NCBI GenBank assembly: GCA_022457155.1
Contig: JAJGOT010000154.1
Span: 1,037,001-1,101,000 of the forward strand
Length of the DNA: 64,000 nucleotides
Direction of reading: 5' to 3'
DNA from: Cladopsammia gracilis
Taxonomy: Eukaryota; Cnidaria; Anthozoa; Scleractinia; Dendrophylliidae
Each line of letters begins with the position of its first letter. The first letter of the stretch is position 1. Below, piece by piece: positions 45,331-64,000 of the stretch. The translations under genes were made by a program, and so were the position numbers. The notes below the pieces were generated by a model. It searched no databases. It saw only the letters and a list, made by a program, of their open reading frames with translations, and had not been told where the DNA came from.

Positions 45331-47569
45331 CTGTAGCAAGTAAGTGTTAGAACAGAAAACGGACTAAAGATGTTTTGAGTTGAACTATTCTATAAGACGT
45401 CACAATGAAATCACTTGTTCAAGCTTCGACTGTCAAAAGCAATCGCGAGGAAACGTTAGCAAACCAATCACGAGTCAGCCGCCAGCGTTTTCCCGCGCTA
45501 CGCACCGGTTGTATGGTTATGAGCCCATTGGTTATAATAATCGTAGTGTAATCTGCATTTGATATGATTGGCCGATGTATACAACAAATTGAAGAAACGT
45601 TCTCGGGTGAAAAGCATAAACCATGAACGATGCGACCCAAAGGTTTACTGGGAAGTTGGGTAAATTAATCTTCGTTTGTGACAGAATATACATTATGTTA
45701 ACACACGATCCATAAATCATGCTCTAAAATGCCTCAAACATGAAAACATCTTGATTATCAAGAAATGGAATATTACTATGCTTACCAATGCTTCCTACCC
45801 AGAATCCCATTCGGTCTCATCGTTCATGGTTTATGCTTTTCACGCGTCAACGTTTCTTCAATATTAGTTGTAGTTTGGTTTTAAAACCGTCACTTACAAG
45901 CTACTTCACGACATAAAGCCCCGCACATACCTACACTAATATAACAAGCCATACAATAATAAATAAATCCTTCCTCATCCTACACTCAAATTATATCAAA
46001 TTTTCAAAGAACTTTATAATTTCTGCAGGACGCGTTAATATGTTCTTTATCTAAAACTCTCTTACCTAAAAATCATGTTCTTTCTCAGACTTAATGGTTA
46101 AGGTATTACATTTTAAATCTGCTATCTGAGTGACGGAGTTGCACAACGTTTATTCCATAATTAAATTAATAAATTATCCAAAAAAAAAATAGTTAGATGC
46201 AACTCAAATAGTCAAGCGACACTTGAAATACTCTACTTATCATAAATGTGTAATTTCCCTTTGAAAAACCTAACAACTTTTTAGATTAAAACAGTACAAC
46301 TGCCCATGTAAATGATGAAAATACGATCAAAATAAACAAATCTCGTACTCCAACTCTTGAAATAAGCAAACGTGCAAGCTTTATCGCAACCTACATTAAG
46401 CAGAAAGCTTGTCATTTGCGGATAAATATATGGAGACCCTTGACTCTCAGCTGGCTCTAAAACAAACCTTAGCGAGAAAACAAAAGCAGTCAGTCAGTTC
46501 CACCCGGGAGCTAAGTTGACTGCCATCAAGATACCTGCTTGATAAAGTCTGTTGTCACGCTTTGCTTTCTTTTAGATCAAAATTATTCATCGGAGACTGC
46601 GTTTCAAATGCCTCAGCTTTTGCCGCCGAAAAAATTCGAATGAAATCTAGTAAATGGCTGTGACTGCTTTCGCAACCCATACTTTGGTCATCACAAGGTA
46701 ACATCTAAGCATCTATATCTGTGTTAGGGTTTAACATTGTAATCCGGTTAGATATGGACAAAACCCTTAACTCCAAATTAATTCTGCACTGACTAAAATT
46801 AAAATTGGAAATGAAATTATAAAACTGAAAAATTTCGCTAGAAAATACTGAATAACTTTGTTTGCCATGAAAATTTGCACAAGGTAACTGTAGCAGAAAA
46901 GGAACAGACCATGTGTTCATATCCTCAACTATTTAAATATGATCAAACGTTATACAAACAGTTACAACTCATAGGGGAAGATCCCTATAATTCACACATC
47001 ATTCAATGGCCGTAACACACTATAAAAAAATTGTATGTGGATATTTTACATTTCAATGATTATTTTGTTATAAGCCTACGTGGAAGCATCCAGTGTATAT
47101 TTATTCTTGTTTCATTATCTGAGAAAAGACCGGTCTTTTCTCAGTATGTGAAACAAGAACCGAAAATATTTAACAGGCCTTATTTATATTTCAGCAAAGC
47201 TTGTATAAAACACCAGGAGAAGCTTGTCCCCACTTAAAAACTTTAAGGTAATTTCTATTTCTGTATCCTCTGTAAACTTTCTATGAAAGAAGAAGAATGA
47301 ACGCAGATGCATGTATGAACTTCCAAATTTGTGGAATGTTGAGTGTTGCAGTGGACCACAGTTGCATTACAATGTCCTATACTTGTCTTCTGGAATGGGC
47401 CTGTGAGATTAACACAGAAAGTAATTTAAGAAAATGTTATGAAAAAGTTGCTCACGTTTAAATGTACATGTACCGTTTAAGACAATGAATGGCAAGTTGT
47501 GTTACTAGATTTAAAACTTCTTCAGCTTGAAAGAAGGCCAAAAACTGACCAGCAGTGTTTGCACTTTGG

Positions 47570-48500
47570 GGGTGGGATTGGGGGGGGGGGGGGGGGGGGG
47601 GTACTCAACAAAGTTTTATATGTGAATGCTCTGCTCCTTTTATATACCATTCTTGACAGAAAAAGTAACCCTTTCACATACGTGTACCTTCAGTAGAGAA
47701 AGTGAACCCTTTTCACATACATAGTTTATCACAGTTTTCACATTAGTTATTATGTAAATTATAACAGTTTACTCTACGTTTCTTTATGCAGTCAAGTCTC
47801 ATAGCGGCCACTTCTTGTAAGCGACCACTTCCTGTAAGCAACGACTTTGTAAATAACTGTTTTGTTTCTCAGTCAAATACTGTTTCAAAAACTCTCTGGT
47901 AATAAGATCTGTAGATAAACAAGTGGATTGTTACAGTGATCTGTTGCAAAATGTTGACTTGAGGCTTAAAACACAGAAGCAACCGAGCATTCTAGACTTC
48001 GCAGAAAAGCGTTTGAATGCGACCGAGTGAATGTAAAAACAGTCTGATCTAGAGTGCGGGTATATACAGCCCATGTTTGACATTTTTCCTAGGTTTTGTG
48101 CAGTTAAAATTGAATTTCAAGTGATTTTGATTAACAAGTGACACATTTTAAACTGTATTGTACTTTTCCCGAATCGTGTTGCTTGTAAAAAGAACAAATT
48201 AGTTTCAGGCAGAGAAAGAGTTATCTACCGGTATTTGCCTAATTTTGGCTTATAAGGTAATATCTTTATGTAATTAAGTAATCAATTCAGTTTGAGCTTA
48301 TTTTGTTGATTTTTCCCGTAAGCGACCACTTTGTCGTGCACCAAGGGTGGTCGCTTACGGGAGAGTTGACTGTACTTCCAAATCATGAAATCCCTACCCT
48401 TTTATATACCTCTGGCCTGACAAAGGTACCCCTTTCAGGCGGACCCTTCCCATATCATAGTCCATATTAGGGGGTAACCCCCTACCCTCCCCCTCTCACC
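47570..48500. mobile_element. Second copy of the 32760-33214 element, carrying a nested GTAAGCGACCAC MITE
   Basis: The ends (G-run then GTACTCAACAAAG; CCTACCCTCCCCCTCTCACC) and the repeated CCCTTTCACATAC / CCCTTTTATATACC motifs match the 32.8-kb family. Inside, CAGTCAAGTCTCATAGCGGC with GTAAGCGACCACTT (47788) and AAGGGTGGTCGCTTACGGGA with GAGTTGACTG (to 48375) bound a younger insertion. Confidence 0.7.
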
Positions 48501-48556
48501 GGGGTTCACCTCCCATTACCATTAAAACAGTTTACATAATAATGCTATGACTTTCT

Positions 48557-60037
<11,481 letters not shown>

Positions 60038-61839
60038 TTATCCCGGGCTTCTAAGGTTATATTTTTTTCTCCAACCCGCCGACATTTTCACAACATCAAA
60101 ACATCGACATCTGCCTACAAATCCCACAATGCCTTCTGGTCATAACGGAAGTGCGAATTGTAAATAACACAGATCACTTCCGTTCTAAGAATCTCCTTCC
60201 CAGATCTCCATGAGGCAAAATGAATCAGAATGGCCAAGGCTAAAATATTTTACAAATGTGTTTATTCTAACCATTTGTCAAAACTGGCCGGCCGGACCGT
60301 CAATTCGTAAATAGTATGTCACTATTTGTAAAATCTGGCTGGTGAGACTTGTCAATGAGGAAATAATGTGCATTATTTTGATGGCCTTGTATAAACAGGT
60401 CTTCAAAAAAAAGGGCATCCTAGTTACTAAATGTCCGGTATAGCTGGCCAGTTCTGACAAATGGTAAGTCTCGTTTGTCATTAAAATGAAATAAACCAGC
60501 AAGATTCGCCCCCCTCACCTCCGTACCGAAGGATGCGAAGAAATCCTGAGAAACTACCAGAACATTTTATTAGGGGTCATATAGTGTTTAGATGATAAAA
60601 AGAACACTAGGTAGCCTATATTTTTTAGCGATGTCAAAAAAATACTCAGGCCTACAGACGTCAAATAAAATTAAAACCTAAAGCCCTGAACAATGAGGAT
60701 ACTAAGAACAGGAAATTACTCATAGCTATAATATGGATTTAATAAAAAGCGGAAAGATATAATTCTTTAAGAGCTACTTAAAGATCTAATACGTCCATGA
60801 AACAATGTTTGGCTTGCGTAATAACATTATCACACGAAGTGTTGCATGCAAAAAGTAATAAAGCGGGGTTGAAACTAAAATTTAAATTAATAATAAAGAT
60901 TAACCAGGCGAGGAGCCGAGAAATAAATTGACTAATACCAAAAGATTACAATTATTTTCTCTTGCTAATACACAACAGCTATCATATTTAACCAGTGTGA
61001 CTTCAATGCGGACCCTGCAGATCCTGTTTAAAATCAAGATCGTCTCTGGTAGTGAAAAGGGTTAAACTTGTTAGCCAAAAAAACGGACAAAATTACAACT
61101 ATCAGCCAAGAAACAAATGACAAATATTGATGCTTTTAAGCTAAAATAACACATATAATGCATAATGCATAATGCAATGGTAAGAGATTTCGGTTAAATT
61201 CACCAACAAACTGAATAAGTGGACCGCACACATGATGAATCTGCGGGTGCAGATCAACCCGTAGTGAGGATTTTCAGTTGAGTTTTCAGTTGGACAAACC
61301 GACAATAATCTCCTCACTTATTAGATGCAAAAAAAAGCTAAAAAAAAAAACCTGAATGTTTTAAAATCTTTTAATATATAACAGAAGAACATTCGTTTGC
61401 TGCCGGGGATTCCACGGTTCGTGGGATGATGATTTTATATCATTTACTAAAATGATTTTTATTAGTATTCGTAAAAAAATCTTTGCTACCCAGGTGAATA
61501 TTTGATGACTGCACTGTTGGTCTGCTTTACTGAAATATCATTGGGCTGTGTCAGGAGCCACTCCAGGCTGTCGGTGTCCACAAATTTTATGCTTTCATTT
61601 GACAAATGGCTTGCTGTGCCGTGACATTCACATGCGAAACGTCACCGCCAAATTAGCCGCCCCGCACACTCTCGGCTGGGGGCGGGAAGATGAGAGACCC
61701 TGGGAACTGGTAATTAGTACCCACCCCAGGCCTCGCTTTCGTTCTCTTGCTCAGACCGTTCCCTGGCATAGAACGCATTTTTTTTAAACCGTGATTACTA
61801 CTAGTATCATATGAACTTCAATGAGCCTAAACCCTGCTT

Positions 61840-62420
61840 TTTGCTAGTGCCATATAGCACAAGCAAAAGCGGAAGCATACGAATTTGCGTCAAGTGGAAA
61901 TGAACATTGACTGACAAGGTGATTTTTGTCGCTTCCTCTTATGCTTTTGCTTATATTTATATCGGGCCCGTTCACTAGCGCAATATGAGCATAAGCAAAA
62001 GCGGAAGTATATGAATTTGCGTCAAGTGCCGGGAAATGAACATTGAGTGACAAGATTAATCCTTGTCGCTTCCTCTTATGCTTTTGCTGATATCGGGCCC
62101 CTTTTTCACTATTTCACTAGCACCATATGACCATAAGGGACGGACCATTTAATTTTTGTTGGGGGGGGGGGGGGGGGGGGGCGTTGGCGTTGGGCAATTC
62201 TTCTGAGCATGAACATTTTTTTTTAACATCACTATTTGCAAGAATTGTTTTTTGACCTTCATGCTTGAATTTGTTTTTCACGTGCTTTCTTGTGCACGAT
62301 TTTTTTTCTCTTAAATTTCTTCTGCAGGAATTTTTTTTGGGTAATTGCCCAACCCCCCCCCCCCCCCCCCACAAAAATGAAATGGTCCGTCCCTAAGCAA
62401 AAGCGGAAGCACTATTTTAT
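61840..62420. mobile_element. Hexamer-rich (AAGCAAAAGCGGAAGC) elements, split by a second insertion
   Basis: Two units of about 140 bp each run TAGCACAAGCAAAAGCGGAA ... TCGCTTCCTCTTATGCTTTT ... TATCGGGCCC, then a third is cut by 62137-62393. The CACTAG end motif is shared with 14010-14222. Confidence 0.78.
62137..62393. mobile_element. 257-bp foldback element, GGGACGGACCATTT ends, TAA target duplication
   Basis: GGGACGGACCATTTAATTTT and AAATGGTCCGTCCC are inverted ends; TAA flanks both sides (62134-62136, 62394-62396). A G-tract and a C-tract of nearly 20 bases sit just inside each arm. Related in ends and target type to 3313-4168. Confidence 0.87.
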
Positions 62421-62784
62421 TTGGCCATTTAATAAATATACCCTTTGCCGTAGTGCCAGCCTTGCATTCAGTTTTGTATTTTCACATTCAAGTGCATGAC
62501 GCCTGGCACGAGATCTTTCACAAGGAAGATAACTACCAGCAAGTTTACTTCTCGTCGTGTGGACCTCTGCATTAAAAGGTTTTTTTTCAACTTATCGTAA
62601 GCAAATAAAAGGGCTTAAAGGGTTTTGTAGCTTCGTTATTAAATTATTTCAAAACAACAAGCATTGTGGGATTTATAACTGACGTAAACTATTTATTTCA
62701 GTCAACGGCACTCTATCAGATCCTTTTAAAATTCTACACAAGTTAAATAATGTGTTTAATATTTGTTTCTTGATTGAACTGAAT

Positions 62785-63045
62785 ACTTTCGCGAGTGGCA
62801 CGCGAGAATAGGCGCCTGCTTTGGAACCCCTAGCTTTCCGTCTTCCTCTCCCTGCCTGTCTTGCGTGACTCGCGCGCCCGCCATTGTAGTGGAGCCCTAG
62901 ATGTAAACAGGCTCTTGATAGGCAGATTAAATCAAAGGGCTCTAAGAGCGGTTTTAAGAGGGGTTTCAATTTTCCATACTGAGTTTGAAGTCAAAGAATT
63001 GAAGAGTAAAACAGATTTAAAACGACCAAAACATCTAATAGAACT
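62785..63045. repeat. Long direct repeat, copy 1
   Basis: CGCGAGTGGCACGCGAGAAT, GCCTGCTTTGGAACCCCTAG, TCTAAGAGCGGTTTTAAGAG and TTCCATACTGAGTTTGAA recur in the same order and orientation at 63722-63982, roughly 10-15% diverged. Confidence 0.9.
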
Positions 63046-63177
63046 CAAATCTTCAAAGGACCGCAAACGATAATGCTGTAAACGATACGTAAACGATACG
63101 CAGATTTGAGTTCTATTTTCATATATTTTGGGATCGTAGGTCTTTACTAGATCCGATATGCTGGTTTTCTTTCAGCA

Positions 63178-63200
63178 TGTTGTTGTTGTTGTTGTTGTTG
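63178..63200. repeat. (TTG)n microsatellite
   Basis: Seven trinucleotide units following GTTTTCTTTCAGCATG. Confidence 0.95.
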
Positions 63201-63721
63201 TATATGCATTGTGTGAAACGGGACTGTCCAGGCAACTGAATGACGTAATACACTGGGGAATTAAAAAAACGTTTACTACAGCAATCAACTTTTAACACAT
63301 TATACACTAGGGAAATTAAAAAAGTTTAAATTATACATGATGGAACAAGTTAAAATTTTTATATCTGTCCCCGTATACAATGGCCCAATTTATACTGGAG
63401 ACGGATGATCCGTCTGGACGAACTTGGGCAAACATTCGTTAGTTCGTCTGATAATCCGTCTGTGTATAAACACGGGCAAAGAGACGGATTACCCGTTAAG
63501 ACGAACTGTCTGCTAAGTTCGTCTTGGCAGACGAACTAAGCATGTAACCGGGTGCTCTTCAATACTCGGCTCGATTAAAGATTCCACTTAAAAATATATA
63601 AAAATATATATATTTTGTATAGACTGGAATTAATAAACATAAGGATACTTAAGTTAATAAAAAAATTAGAATTTAAAATTGAGATTGAATTGATAAAAAT
63701 GACTAAGCGGTGGACTGAGGG

Positions 63722-63982
63722 TGGACGCGCGAGTGGCACGCGAGAATAGACGCCTGCTTTGGAACCTCTAGTTTTCCGTCTTCCTCTCCTGCCTGTCTTG
63801 CGTGCCCTTCGCGCGGCCGCCTTTGAAGTGGCGCCCTAGATGTAAACAGGCGCCTGATACGCAGGCTAAATCGAAGGGCTCTAAGAGCGGTTTTAAGAGA
63901 GCTTTTAATTTTCCATACTGAGTTTGAATTCAAAGAATTGAAGAGTAACAGAGAATTAAAACGACCAAAACATCTTAGCGCG
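63722..63982. repeat. Long direct repeat, copy 2
   Basis: See 62785-63045. The pair is about 940 bp apart and each creates the same spurious Arg/Gly-rich open frame on the minus strand. Copy 2 ends near the window edge (GACCAAAACATCTTAGC). Confidence 0.9.
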
Positions 63983-64000
63983 ACATAAATATGCATTGTG

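Larger units (their letters stand above)
42552..48556. other. Intergenic region between the amidohydrolase and the FAM102-like gene
   Basis: No exon supported. Contents: a GGCCGGTTTCTCGAAGTCC-type foldback at 42757-43033, (GAATGA)n at 43040-43085, a hairpin element at 43444-43542, a GGCCCCGTCCACACG element at 43651-43849, nested MITEs at 44683-45330, and a large element with a G-tract at about 47570-48500. The stretch 45500-47000 is AT-rich with nothing recognisable. Confidence 0.65.

Overview
This window is eukaryotic and most likely anthozoan: a stony coral or a close relative. The evidence is multi-exon genes with GT/AG introns of 0.1-6 kb, an AT-rich background, and a dense mix of short foldback elements (MITEs), tRNA-derived SINEs and microsatellites. 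No bacterial operon, CRISPR array or plasmid feature is visible. The taxon call is inference from gene and repeat style.

Four multi-exon genes, all on the minus strand, can be assembled exon by exon with matching splice phases. (1) TRPC-like channel gene A runs from 15997 leftward to 91 and continues off the left edge. (2) Its tandem paralogue, TRPC-like gene B, runs from 28758 to 19418; its last exon was not found. Both have ankyrin repeats, the TRP_2 region, six membrane segments, the LFW pore motif and a TRP-box variant (QWKFSR). (3) A complete 9-exon, 286-codon amidohydrolase-2 family metal-dependent hydrolase lies at 42551-32136. (4) An FAM102/EEIG1-like NT-C2 domain gene with 10 exons and about 353 codons lies at 60028-48557. 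A fifth, broken gene is an intronless secretin/adhesion (Mth-like) seven-transmembrane receptor pseudogene on the plus strand (10358-12640), nested antisense in the first intron of TRPC gene A.

Layout: 1-16 kb is TRPC A with the nested GPCR pseudogene; 16-19.4 kb is intergenic and packed with MITEs; 19.4-28.8 kb is TRPC B; 28.8-32.1 kb is intergenic with stacked SINE and MITE insertions; 32.1-42.6 kb is the amidohydrolase; 42.6-48.6 kb is repeat-rich intergenic DNA; 48.6-60.0 kb is the FAM102-like gene; 60-64 kb is intergenic, with a long direct repeat and hexamer-rich elements.

The two TRPC genes probably encode related, possibly co-assembling, cation channel subunits. They differ in ankyrin length, in the charge of a 23-codon C-terminal exon, and in intron content. 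No functional link is evident between the channels, the hydrolase and the FAM102-like protein. The most notable structures are an 80-bp tandem duplication covering the S6 exon end and donor of TRPC B, a MITE sitting 19 bp from a TRPC A splice acceptor, a minisatellite that appears to have grown out of a SINE tRNA head, and a MITE inserted in a SINE whose empty-site homologue is also in the window.
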